Positions 9,442 through 17,768 of a stretch of DNA of 18,035 bases are shown in pieces (within the stretch, counting starts at the first letter, position 1; each line of letters opens with the position of its first letter). This stretch comes from Terfezia claveryi (lineage: Eukaryota > Ascomycota > Pezizomycetes > Pezizales > Pezizaceae): NCBI GenBank assembly GCA_015179025.1, contig WHUX01000591.1, forward strand, positions 1-18,035. Reading direction: 5' to 3'. A program made the translations under genes and the position numbers. The notes under the pieces are model-generated. The model was not told the DNA's origin, searched no databases, and worked only from the letters and a program-made list of their open reading frames with translations.

Positions 9442-9982
9442 AATATTGCGCAATCACATTGTTCTTAGATTAGTACATTCATTTATTCTCATGTGTCAGG
9501 CTCGTGCTTTACCTACAATTCATGTATATATAAAGCCCTCGCTTTCAGCATTGAATAAGACAATTAACTCACACTCGGGATATCCCCGCTCTACTGCTTA
9601 CTGCCACGATAACACTGCTTCACATAGTTCTGCTCACCCTATTCACCTTGTTCTATCTAACCTGGGCACCTCGCACAGTATCATGTATTGATAACTAGTC
9701 CATATCACCATCAAGTAATTGTAGAATCATCCGGATAGCAATAGTATTGACAGAGTTCTGTTGTTCTTGAGATTTGATCATAGTGCGATTTTCAAAACTA
9801 ATATCGAAGACCCAAGTGTTTTTAGCTAGATTCGAGTTCAAAGAGCTGTACACAGTGCGGTGAAATTCATTTGCATGCCTAGATTTACCCTTCCTGGCAC
9901 TAGAAGGAATAATATAAAATGGAATAGTTTGTTTATTGATAAGCGCTTGTTTGTACTAGTTGTAAGGTTTGTTACCGCTGAA
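9442..9982. other. No gene seen
   Basis: A TATATATAAAGCCC string at about 9521-9535 resembles a promoter box. The following plus-strand open frame to 9691 is Ser/His-rich without recognisable motifs. Nothing else was supported. Confidence 0.35.
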
Positions 9983-10050
9983 CCTAATTTTTTTTTTTTT
10001 TTTTTTTTTTGAAGTCTGTACATCTATGAAAAAAAAAAAAAAAAATTAGG
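9983..10050. repeat. Long poly(T)/poly(A) hairpin
   Basis: CCTAA followed by 23 T (9988-10010), an 18-base spacer (10011-10028), then 17 A (10029-10045) and TTAGG. The CCTAAT/ATTAGG ends match exactly, so at least 22 bp can pair around the spacer. It is a true inverted repeat and not merely two homopolymers, because the five non-homopolymer bases on each arm also pair. It could be the ends of a small fold-back element or two retroposed poly(A) tails meeting head to head. Confidence 0.9.
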
Positions 10051-11437
10051 TACCTTTCAACCATAGACCCCTAGTATACAATAATAGGTCCTTGGGGGCT
10101 CTATAAGAGAGTCCTTTCGAGTAAGCGTCTTCTAAGGTTTGAACTCGAGCTACTGCAGTTATTGGTCAACATCCACAAAGCTAGATGTTGTAGATATGGA
10201 ATTAGGGGAGCCTACCTATAGTCACCAGATACTCTGAGAAGCTGTCAGATAACCTTATCGTTATAATTCAAGTGGGATCTACTACAATTCTGGAAGAGTA
10301 GATCTATCCTCGGTTCTGGTCTGGTTGGCACAACCCCCCCACTTCGGGCAAGCAAAAAAAATTAGAATTATGTAGATTAAGCTCAATTCTCCAGATTCCA
10401 TATAAATACACACACCGATTTATGAACACAACAGGCTCCGCAGTCATAGGTGCACCTATTGGGCAAGAGGTGCAACCCCGAATGGTGAACTTGGTATACG
10501 CACTGGCCTTGATCTGAATAGACTGCAGGCCTGTAAAGACTAAAGAAATCTGCGGCTTCTGCCAGTGCTTAGAATAGCCAGGAAGTCACGGTTATCCTGG
10601 CCTAACTCCCGTTGAGTCATCACCACAAGGTTGTTACTATATATGTCCCGTGCGCTGGCACTTTGGTATACCCCTCCAGGACCTATTCACACTCGATATG
10701 CTTTTAGCAGCTGTAGGAAATTAGATAGCGTCTAGAATACTCCTTATACCTAGCCTTTTTTTTCATCCAACTAACGATAGAGTAGATGAATATCTGCTTT
10801 TCCATTTGCTTTGCTGGAGAGATAGTTATTGTTACTCAATATGAATACAGCTGCAGCGTCTGGCAGTACAACTGGACAGCTAACCTGGATGGGGAGTTGG
10901 CGGTCAGAATGGTAATAGTTACGTAGAAGAAATGAAGAAAGGAACATACAGTAAATATTCTAGACATGTACACTTATCTTACAGTGAGCGGAAGGTGTAC
11001 ATACTTGCTTCCTATTAATTTGCAGCTCAATTGAATTAATTCCAAATTATTTACAAGCTATTTCGTGAAAAAAAGAAAAGTGCGCCGGATCCATGCCGGC
11101 TATGTTATAGCATCCCAAAATCATAGATTGCATACAAGGAGGCATGGGTTTTCGGTTGCGTACATGTTATCTGAAAGTGTGCAGAAATTTTAACTCGGCC
11201 AGCGCAATGAGATATAGGTGCAGACCGTGACTGTTTGAACCCAGTTTAGAGAGCTCTGGTTGATTGTTAACGCTTACACTCTGTTATTAGAAAGCTACGC
11301 AAGCATTAAATTGAATGACTTAAGGAACTACTAGAATTGTGTAATATGTATAGATCTGGCAGCTATGTGTACTTTACATGCCCTGGGTGGATACTACCGG
11401 GCCTGTTAGCGTCTTAATCAGATAAACGTGGGGTTGT
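10051..11437. other. Long gene-free interval
   Basis: No open frame with protein character, no tandem repeats and no RNA gene were found. Two T-loop-like strings (GGTTTGAACTC near 10137 and GTTTGAACCC near 11234) were tested as tRNAs and failed, because no matching arms could be drawn. Confidence 0.4.
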
Positions 11438-11891
11438 TGTTGTCGGATATTACTAAAACAAAGTCAATAACCAAAGGATGTCCATGGCTGCTCCTCTCGG
11501 CTATAGCGCTGCTACCTCGCCTTAGTAAGCAAATAAGCTGGAAAATATAGAGAGATTAATACCTCACACTCATCAGTCAAACCACATTTCTTTGGGCGAT
11601 ACGGTACGCACTGTAAGATTACGAGGTTATGCAGCGGAGGAATCGTGAAGAGAATTGTTCGTGTATATTCAAAGAAGAGAGTTATCTAGATATCGCTATA
11701 GGCTTATTGCTATAGTCCTAGTGCTCTAAAGAAGAATCCCTTTTTCCTATAACATTTCCAGCTCCTTATATCCTGCTTTCCCTAATTGAGACCGGCCTCT
11801 TTGGGATCTTTGATTCTACCCTGGTTTCCGCAAAATTCAAACTGTCCTATCTCAGCTAGCGATGTTTCATGGGCCGAGAGTAATTCCAACA
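11438..11891 (-). mobile_element. Ty1/copia-type 3' LTR
   Basis: On the minus strand the LTR begins TGTTGGAATTACTC at 11891, a typical copia LTR start, directly after a polypurine tract. A TATA-like GGATATAAGG lies at plus 11763-11772. The 3' end is placed at ...CCGACAACA (plus 11438), which gives the CAACA complement of TGTTG. The left edge could shift by 3 bp because TGTTG is repeated there. Length is about 454 bp. It is identified by the polypurine tract and the copia pol tail to its right. No second copy of this LTR is in the window. Confidence 0.65.
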
Positions 11892-11900
11892 CTCTCCCCT
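11892..11900 (-). other. Polypurine tract of the copia element
   Basis: The minus strand reads AGGGGAGAG immediately before TGTTGGAATT. A run of purines directly abutting the LTR is the plus-strand primer site of LTR retrotransposons. It overlaps the pol stop codon (TAG at 11901-11899). Confidence 0.65.
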
Positions 11901-12128
11901 ACTCGAGTGCCCATACATTCATTCCGGCTGTCATCAGTTCTTCTTCCGTCATGTCTAGGATCGGGGTATCATAGCTGTCGACATCCATCTGTCTTTCCAA
12001 CCATTCACAGAGGTCATCGGCAAGAGCTTTGTCAGAAGATCGGCTGGGTTGTCTTTCCCTAGTATCGTCTGTATATTCAAGTGTCCTAGTCGTACTTGTT
12101 GCCGGATGTAGTAGAATCGGTGCTCGAT
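11899..12128 (-). pseudogene. Ty1/copia pol C-terminus (end of RNase H), truncated
   Basis: Minus-strand translation from 12128 gives IEHRFYYIRQQVRLGHLNIQ, then TILGKDNPADLLTKLLP. This is the hallmark end of copia RNase H (K.I..R.H.IR..V, then .. .N.AD.LTK.L). One frameshift near 12018 leads into DLCEWLERQMDVDSYDTP and a TAG stop at 11899-11901. RNase H upstream of the I-E-H motif is missing, because the Ty3/gypsy LTR begins at 12129. The rest of this copia element was not found to the right of 17431. Confidence 0.75.
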
Positions 12129-12805
12129 TGTAATGAATGCTACTAGGCAGTATTCATTCGGTACCGTTTATACAATCTATATCCGTAGGCACGGACGTTT
12201 GTGTATTTCGGTTCTGCTGAGGTAAGACCTCAGAAGGGTAGGGAGATTACTATGTGGGACGTTCCCAAAGGGAACAGTAATTAACTGGTGTAATCTATCT
12301 TATATGATTTGTGCTATCTAAGCTATATGATCTTGATCTGATCGGTATATAGGCTTTGCTTGCTGCTGTGTGCTTGTTGCTGCTTGCTTGTTCTCTGATG
12401 GATTCCAGAGGGAATCCGGCGCCTATTTATACTCCTCTGAGATCTGATGACTAAGGAAATAAATACAATAAAGGGTGGCACACCAGAAGGTGGTGCGCTG
12501 TACAAAAGAGGTCATGTAGCCATAGTAATGAGTCACATGGCCAGAACAAAGGTCATGTGGCCATAGTGGTGACTCACATGTTCAAAACAAAGGTCATGCG
12601 GCCATACTGAGGGTGTGCTCATATGGTAAGTTCCATGGAATTTCCTATGGCAAATTCCTGCATGCTATGGATGCTTATAAAGCAGTAGGAAATGGTAGAA
12701 GGTTAGTCCTTCGACCGAGAGGCTTAGTTACATAACATAATAGTAATATAGGAAATACAAAAGTTAATAAGCAATTATATAAGCAATGAAACGTTCTCTA
12801 TTACA
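12129..12805 (-). mobile_element. Ty3/gypsy chromovirus 3' LTR (677 bp)
   Basis: On the minus strand it begins TGTAATAGAGAACG (12805) and ends TGCTACTAGG-complement ...CATTCATTACA (12129). The edges are defined by alignment with the inverted copy at 16753-17431. It contains a TATA box (minus GTATAAATAG, plus about 12423-12432) and three copies of a 41-bp subrepeat in U3. A polypurine tract precedes it and chromodomain pol lies upstream, so it is the 3' LTR of the minus-strand element. The 5 bp outside, TCGAT, are copia sequence. Confidence 0.85.
12510..12606 (-). repeat. 41-bp subrepeats in the 3' LTR U3
   Basis: On the plus strand GGTCATG(T/C)(A/G)GCCATA lies at 12510, 12551 and 12592. This is the reverse complement of the array in the right LTR. 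Keeping three copies with the same spacing in two diverged LTRs suggests the array predates the split of the two elements. Confidence 0.8.
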
Positions 12806-12816
12806 CTTCCCCACAT
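12806..12816 (-). other. Polypurine tract of the gypsy element
   Basis: The minus strand reads ATGTGGGGAAG directly against the LTR start TGTAATA. This G-rich purine run is the expected second-strand primer site. It confirms that the LTR at 12129-12805 is a 3' LTR on the minus strand. The inverted copy at 16753 has no such tract before it (CTAAGTCAAG). Confidence 0.75.
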
Positions 12817-13044
12817 AGAAGGATTTCCTATCCTTACTTCTCTCGTTCTGCCAATTGATTTCCATACGTTCTAAGATTTGATACATTGTTAATACATTTG
12901 TATTAACATGAATATCCTTAGTAGTTTCTTGACTCATAATTCGATCTCGTTCTTGTTGAATGAGAGCTCTGGTTTCGTCTCTAGTTCGTGGTCCTTGTTT
13001 TCTTCAGTTGTTCGTCATCTCTTAAATGTATTTTCCAAACTTCC

Positions 13045-13215
13045 GGTCGTCCAGAAATCTTAGAGAATTTCAGTAGTGATATCCTTGGCGTTTACCCAGG
13101 AATCATGTTTAGGAGAGTATCCTAGCCATCTGACCTTATATTGTCTTTCTCCCGTTCGAGGAGCTGTTCTGAATTCTAATACTTTTCAACTTCATAACGA
13201 TCGTCTTGAATTGGT
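13045..13215 (-). pseudogene. Chromodomain at the C-terminus of gypsy integrase
   Basis: Translation in two phases gives DDRYEVEK, then after one missing base LEFRTAPRTGERQYKVRW, followed by LGYSPKHDSWVNAKDI and a stop after TTEIL. The order Y.VE.IL, Y.V.W.GY....SW.....I is the canonical chromodomain, which in chromoviruses guides integration to marked chromatin. The aromatic and Trp residues are kept. One frameshift (about 13183) and one stop interrupt it. Confidence 0.85.
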
Positions 13216-13289
13216 CCTGGTTCCTAAATTTGTCTTTGAGGAACTGAGTAGAATCGTTTTTATAATATGGTTTGAGTTACTGACATGAA

Positions 13290-13420
13290 AAGTATTATAT
13301 ATGAGGTGAGGTCGAGTTGGCTGGATAAGTCTAGGCTATATTATTGCGTTTCCAATTACTAGAAATAATGGGAAATGGGCCTAGCCATCTTGGTTTGAGT
13401 TTAGGTGAGACATTCGATAT
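13290..13420 (-). pseudogene. GPY/F module of gypsy integrase
   Basis: The minus strand encodes LSPKLKPRWLGPFPIIS, followed by NWKRN and DLPSQL. The K..PR..GPF.I pattern is the GPY/F module found after the catalytic core in Ty3/gypsy integrases. Stops and phase changes follow toward the chromodomain. It lies in the right place between the integrase core and the chromodomain. Confidence 0.75.
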
Positions 13421-13499
13421 GTTGATATTTTCTGAGGAAAGCATAACTTGTTGTCGACTGAAAATTTGGTTGCATTTGGTAGTCATTTGTTCGCTTGAG

Positions 13500-14115
13500 A
13501 TGCTTGAGTCTTCTTGGCATCATAAAGGTTTTAGACATTAATTCATGATATTCATTTGCCGGTACATATGCATTAATGGGGTATGGAAGTATCGATATGC
13601 CAAGATGTGCATTAAATCCAAACAGTGTGTAATAGGGGCTATTCATCTAGCGGCGTTATACCTAGAGTTAAGTTTCAACTGTATCTCTGTTAGTTTCTAT
13701 AGCCAATCAAATCTTCGATTTTACAGGCTCTTGCTACTTGCAGAATTTCTTTGTTCACAATTTCCGATTGTCCATCTGCACGTGGATGATATGCGGTGGA
13801 TGGTTCCAACTTGATTCCTTTATTCCTAGCCCAATCTTGAAAATGCGATGACATAAAAAGAGTGTCTCGATCAAAAACAATACAAAAAGGGTATCCATAG
13901 TTGGGACTACATGAGTATCAAAAGTAGCAGTACATTGTTCTGCTGTGAAATTATCTGAGACAGGAATAAGAAACTTGAATCCTGATTGTCTATCGACAAT
14001 CGTCCAAAGTCGTGAAATACAAACAACATGATCTTCTTCAACAGGAATATTCAGGTACAAAATTGAATAGTTAGTAAAGACAGGTGCCAACTTAAGAAAA
14101 TCTATCAATATGTCC
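13500..14115 (-). pseudogene. Ty3/gypsy integrase catalytic core
   Basis: From right to left on the minus strand: WTIVDRQSGFKFLIPVSDNF with TAEQ (first Asp), then CIVFDRDTLFMSSHFQDWAR, then NKGIKLEPSTAYHPRADGQS followed by E. Counting gives exactly 35 residues between the second Asp and the Glu, so the D,D35E triad of retroviral-type integrases is intact in sequence even though the frame is split by indels (for example near 13890). SPYYTLFGFN follows, as expected after the core. This enzyme would insert cDNA into the genome. Broken as it stands. Confidence 0.9.
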
Positions 14116-14117
14116 GT

Positions 14118-14480
14118 TCATGGCCTTCTTGGTACATGTAATGGGGTTATAAGTCCAAGTGGCGCCTTGTTGGAATACTTTGTCCGTTGATAAGTATCGC
14201 AACTTCTGATATAGTCCTTAGTCAGTTCTGTAAAGGACTGGTGATCATATCGGTCAGTAAGATATTTCATTGTTTTTTCAATGCTACTATAAGCAGTTGC
14301 TTCATGTGCATCTTTAATAACCAATTTGAGATAGTTCTTACATTCAATATTAAAGGTAGAGGGCAAGACTAATCTCCATTATCCTTGTCGGTTCTTGACA
14401 TACAAAAATCCATCTCTTCTTCTATGATCCTTATGGCTGACAAAAGTATCATAATAGTTCTTCCAGATGGACATACTCTT
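14118..14480 (-). pseudogene. H2C2 zinc-binding domain of gypsy integrase
   Basis: Minus-strand translation: GFLYVKNRQG, a stop, then LPSTFNIECKNYLKLVIKDA, HEATAYSSIEKTMKYL and IRSCDTYQRTK. This is the zinc-binding domain preceding the integrase core. The family pattern H....H...C..C is damaged here. The second His position is Tyr (ATAYSS) and the second Cys is Tyr (SCDTYQ). Both are explained by C-to-T or G-to-A changes. The domain boundary toward 14480 is uncertain. Confidence 0.8.
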
Positions 14481-14524
14481 ATACACGCCTAGTATGCGGC
14501 TTTCATTCCTGTGCCTTGATCTAG

Positions 14525-15690
14525 CCAAAGGGTAATGAAATAGTCCTTGTCGTCTTCCCATCCATTACTGATATGTTTCTCTTCAATGAGCTTGTTGAGG
14601 GTCGGTTCGATCCTTTGGTTGAAGTCATTGATGTAGGTTTCTTCTCCTTGCATGTAGAAGCATTATGTCCTGAAACTTACAGAAATCACAACGCTGTCTA
14701 GAGGTTTTGGTGTCTTGAATGAAAGAGGGTTCTGGGTCTTCTTAATGGCTACTCGCTTTTGGAACGAGTAGTAATGGCGGCAGTATTGATTGGAGTTATG
14801 TTACTACTGCTCGCAGTTGCAGCTGGTATTGAGGTGATTCCAGGTTGTTGAGGGGCAACAGGAGTATCTTGATCTCCTGTTCCATTTGACGGGTGCTTAT
14901 CTGTTCGGTAGGGTTACTGAACTGAAATCATGTTGGAGATTTGAGCCTGCTGGCTTATTGCATTCCACCTTTTGCCCATTCTCTAATTTCATGGATAGCT
15001 TCGTTGCAGCTGAGAGGTTGTGGAACTGGATATGCCGGTGTCTGTTGTACTGGTGCTAGTTCCTTATGAGAGTCATTTGCAGCTGAGAGGTGCTCAATAC
15101 GACTCTTATGGAATTCCTTCTCCTTCTTAAAACTGAGGCTGACAGGTCACAGTTCATACTGCCATGTCCGTGGTGGTTGCAGATTGCATATGTTTCGATG
15201 GTGAACATGCGGTTGTTCATGGCGTGGGAGCTGCCATGAGTAGGACAGTAAAAATCTCGACAAAAGGACTAGTGCATCCTCTTGTGTTGTTGCCAATTGC
15301 TAAGAGCTAGGTCGATAGCAATTTCTTTCGCTTCTTCAGGAGCGAGGGCATTTTGTTGAGCGTTTCAGAAGAGGAGGCCTATATCTTAGTCCAAGAACTG
15401 TTAAAGGTTTGTTCTTGTTTATATTGGGTACTCGGTCATACCCAGTAAAAACCTCTTCTGGTATAGTAGATAGAGTCTCATCGTCTGAGGACTCTTCTTC
15501 CTTGACCATGTCATATTCGCTTCTTCATCTTGGACACCTTCAAAGTATGGACAGAAGATATGTGTCCAAGCTCTTCGGCTCTTCCACGACATTTGTTGAA
15601 GTCACAGTCAACATGCTTGAAATTGATAGCTCTGGAGAAACCATTTCGTTCTGAGTGGAGGTTTCTGTGAGTGAAAGTTCTTAAAGCATT
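14525..15690 (-). pseudogene. Gag-like block with zinc knuckles, between RNase H and integrase
   Basis: The minus strand encodes, in shifting phases, VVEEPKSLDTYLLSIL, EEESSDDETLSTIPEEVFTG, ALAPEEAKEIAIDLALSNWQ, DFYCPTHGSSHAMN, YAICNHHGHGSMNCDLSAS, a Pro/Thr-rich stretch ending ITTRSKSE, and RQRCDFCKFQ followed (one base off) by GHNASTCKEKK. The last is a CCHC zinc knuckle (C..C....H....C, positions 14650-14691), the nucleic-acid-binding mark of gag. In Ty3/gypsy elements gag comes before protease and RT, so its place after RNase H and before integrase is out of order. An overlapping frame (ETYINDFNQRIEPTLNKLIE) also looks protein-like near 14530-14645. Stops and indels show it is dead. Confidence 0.6.
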
Positions 15691-15699
15691 GGTAGAGAT

Positions 15700-16060
15700 G
15701 TTGGGTTGTAGGTGTGGTTAGGAGATAGATGCTGTTGGAAATATAATCGTCCTTGGTGGGAATATCAGGGTATTTATGCTTTCTTGATAGAGCATCTGCT
15801 ATTAAATTTTCCTTTCCTCCGGTATACTGAATATCTGTATCAAATTCCATTAGATAATCTTGCCATCGCTCAATTTGACTTGTTGGCATTTGAGTATGGA
15901 AAGTTACTAATGGTTTGTGGTCGGTAAGGATAGTGAACTTGTGACCTCTCAATTGTGCTTCAAAAAATTTCAATGAGTCAATAATCGCAATAATTCCTTC
16001 TGAAAGTAGGATAATTGAGTTTGCTGGATTAAATTTTCTTGAGTGGAAGCATGATGGTCT
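15700..16060 (-). pseudogene. Ty3/gypsy RNase H domain
   Basis: A clean open stretch (15973-15608) gives FFEAQLRGHKFTILTDHKPL, then RWQDYLMEFDTDIQYTGGKE and NLIADALSRKHKYPD. TDHK.L, W...L..FD..I.Y..G..N..AD.LSR is the signature of Ty3/gypsy RNase H, with catalytic Glu and Asp positions (E of FEAQ, D of TDHK, D of ADALSR) present. The N-terminal Asp region is degraded (ASLDGW-like sequence near 16060). The function would be removal of the RNA strand during reverse transcription. Confidence 0.85.
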
Positions 16061-16068
16061 GATGTGCG

Positions 16069-16500
16069 TTAGCGGTCCTTGACTATCCAGATACTAGTCC
16101 TAATCACTAGTATACAGACTAAATATTTGGATTCAGTTGACTTATTGTTCCAGGGTTTTAAAACATATAAGGAATTCACAAGTTCTTTCAGTTTTTCAAA
16201 CGCTGCATTATGTGTATCTGTCCATTCCCATTTCTTTGTTTCTCCTTGCAGTTCCGACAGGGTACTTGCATACGATGCCAAGTCGGGAATAAATCTGCTA
16301 AGATAATTAACAATTCCAAGGAATCCTCTAAGGTCCTTTTTCGAGTAGAAGTTGGAAATGTCAATACAGTAGTCCTCTTTTTAAATCTACATGTAATCCA
16401 TCTAATATCAAAACGTGTCCTAAGATTTCCAATCTTGGAGTAAAGAACTGCATTTACTTTCTTTGAGATAGAATTTCTCATCCTGCAAACGTTGAAGTAC
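16069..16500 (-). pseudogene. RT thumb and connection region of the gypsy element
   Basis: Minus-strand pieces in several phases: DIRWITC with LKKRTTVLTFPTSTRKR, LRGFLGIVNYLSRFIPDLAS, YASTLSELQGETKKWEWTDT and HNAAFEKLKELVNS. LRGFLG..NY.R.FI......PL..L.....W.W.......F..LK is the standard link between reverse transcriptase and RNase H. At least three frame changes are present. Confidence 0.8.
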
Positions 16501-16752
16501 TTTCTTCCATAATTTTACATATTCCTCATACGTTTTGGAAAAATAATAATATCATCAATATAGATGATTAAATCTTTATAGACCATATCTTTAAAATTTA
16601 TGCATAACGCGAACCATGGTAGCTGGTGCGTTACGATCCCCTTGTTGCATGACACTCTACTCCTAAAATATCCTAGGTGACATAGAAAGGTAGAGTGTTG
16701 TTCTGATTCCTTATTGTTTCTGAACATTAAAAAATCCGTCGGCTAAGTCAAG
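16501..16752 (-). pseudogene. Reverse transcriptase, C-terminal half of the palm only
   Basis: From the LTR boundary inward on the minus strand: LDLADGFFNV (motif with the first catalytic Asp) at about 16724-16750, a short damaged stretch, MQQGDRNAPATM at 16615-16650, then YKDLIIYIDDIIIFPKRM with the YIDD active site at 16540-16563. Everything N-terminal of LDLADGFF (fingers, protease, gag) is absent, because an LTR in the opposite orientation starts at 16753. Stops and frameshifts occur within the remaining part. Confidence 0.85.
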
Positions 16753-16953
16753 TGTAATGGAGAACGTTATTTCATTGCTTATATAATTGATTGTATACTT
16801 TTGTATTTCCTATATTACTACTATGTTATGTAACTAAGCCTCTCGGTTGAAGGACTAGCCTTCTACCACCTCCTATTGCTTTATAAGTGTCTATAGCACG
16901 CGGAATCTGCCATGGGAAGTTCCATGGCACTTGCCATATGAAGACACCCTCAT

Positions 16954-17050
16954 TATGGCCGCATGACCTCTGTTTAAGGCGTGTGACTTAATACTATGGC
17001 CACATGACCATTGTCTAAGGCGTGTGACTCATTACTATGGCCACATGACC
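16954..17050 (+). repeat. 41-bp subrepeats in LTR U3
   Basis: TATGGCC(G/A)CATGACC occurs at 16954, 16995 and 17036, exactly 41 bp apart, with GTGTGACT in the intervals. The same three-copy array with the same spacing is in the other LTR on the minus strand (plus 12510, 12551 and 12592). Being upstream of the TATA box, these are plausible enhancer or silencer binding sites. Confidence 0.85.
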
Positions 17051-17127
17051 CCTTTTGTACAGCGCACCACCTTCTAGTGTGCCACTCTTTATTGTATTTA
17101 TTTCCTTAGTCATCAGATCTCAGAGGA

Positions 17128-17137
17128 GTATAAATAG
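17128..17137 (+). promoter_or_regulatory. LTR TATA box (right LTR)
   Basis: GTATAAATAG, conserved at the matching place in the left LTR (plus about 12423-12432, minus strand). It would set the start of the genomic RNA roughly 25-35 bases downstream. Confidence 0.6.
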
Positions 17138-17431
17138 GCCGCTGGATTCCCTCTAGAATCCACAGAAAGACAAGAAGCAACCAAGCAAGCCTTCAGAGCA
17201 AGCAAGCCTATATTCCGATCAGATCAAGATCATATAGCTTAGATAGTACAAATCATATAAGATAGATTACACCAGTTAATTACTGTTCCCTTCGGGAACA
17301 TCCCACATAGTAATCTCCCTACCCTTCTGAGGTCATACCTCAGCAGAACCGAAATACACAAACGTCCGTGCCTACGGATATAGATTGTATAAACGGTACC
17401 GAATGAATACTGTCTAGTACCATTCATTACA

Positions 17432-17768
17432 TTTTTTTTAACTCACTTACCTAATCTTTACTCTTAAATCCAAGGCCTGATCAACCTTCGGATACCTTTA
17501 TTACACTCACGCAAGTGTATATAATTCAACACCCAAGTGCACATATAAAATCGATATCGTTATTCAACTAGCTAGCCAACAAAATCCAACAAACGAGACA
17601 TCAGACTCTCAACTGCAGTACATCAACAAAAGACTTAGAAGCAAGCTAAGCAGAGCTCTAACGGGCTGGTGGTATCCCACATTAAACAATCCCACTCTCG
17701 TTCACAATACTTTCCCAATAAGATCGACAACTCATCTTGCACTCCTGGCAACCGCCATTACATCTGTA
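17432..17768 (+). other. Leader downstream of the right LTR
   Basis: Starts with a run of T directly after the LTR. No tRNA-type primer-binding site (such as a TGGTATCAG-like string) could be found, and no self-priming complement to the R region was obvious. No open frame of note. It would be the untranslated leader if the right LTR belongs to a plus-strand element. Confidence 0.4.

Larger units (their letters stand above)
12806..16752 (-). mobile_element. Truncated Ty3/gypsy chromovirus internal region
   Basis: This is the internal part of one minus-strand LTR retrotransposon, in order RT (partial), RNase H, gag-like block, H2C2, integrase core, GPY/F, chromodomain, polypurine tract and 3' LTR. 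The chromodomain and GPY/F place it among chromoviruses. It lacks its own 5' LTR, protease and the front of RT. Many stops and indels make it inactive. The copy at 16753-17431 cannot be its 5' LTR because it faces the wrong way. Confidence 0.85.
16753..17431 (+). mobile_element. Second LTR of the same family, inverted (679 bp)
   Basis: It starts TGTAATGGAGAACG at 16753 and ends CATTCATTACA at 17431. It aligns end to end with the reverse complement of 12129-12805, with many single-base differences scattered along the length. It carries the TATA box GTATAAATAG (17128-17137) and three copies of the 41-bp subrepeat (16954, 16995, 17036). Orientation is plus, and what follows (from about 17770) looks like gag, so it is best read as the 5' LTR of another element that continues past the window. 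The 5 bp before it are TCAAG. No primer-binding site was recognised after 17431. Confidence 0.85.

Noticed and set aside
10095..10165. tRNA-like T-loop string GGTTTGAACTC
   Set aside because: No acceptor or D arm could be paired around it, and the presumed anticodon stem has the wrong loop size.
11160..11250. Second tRNA-like string GTTTGAACCC
   Set aside because: No matching acceptor stem or anticodon arm at tRNA distances.
11786..12062. Plus-strand frames of 62 and 66 residues
   Set aside because: Shadows of the minus-strand copia tail and its LTR.
15409..15927. Plus-strand frames of 81 and 71 residues
   Set aside because: They lie opposite the gag-like block and RNase H, whose minus-strand motifs are unmistakable.
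12129..17431. Reading the inverted LTR pair as terminal inverted repeats of one giant DNA transposon
   Set aside because: The repeats have TG...CA ends, a TATA box and, on the left, a polypurine tract next to gypsy pol, so they are LTRs. No transposase of a large inverted-repeat element is inside.
12129..17431. Reading the pair as an inversion circle made by self-integration
   Set aside because: That product would have the front half of the same element joined to the outer end of the left LTR. Instead copia sequence is there, which fits an ordinary chromosomal insertion.
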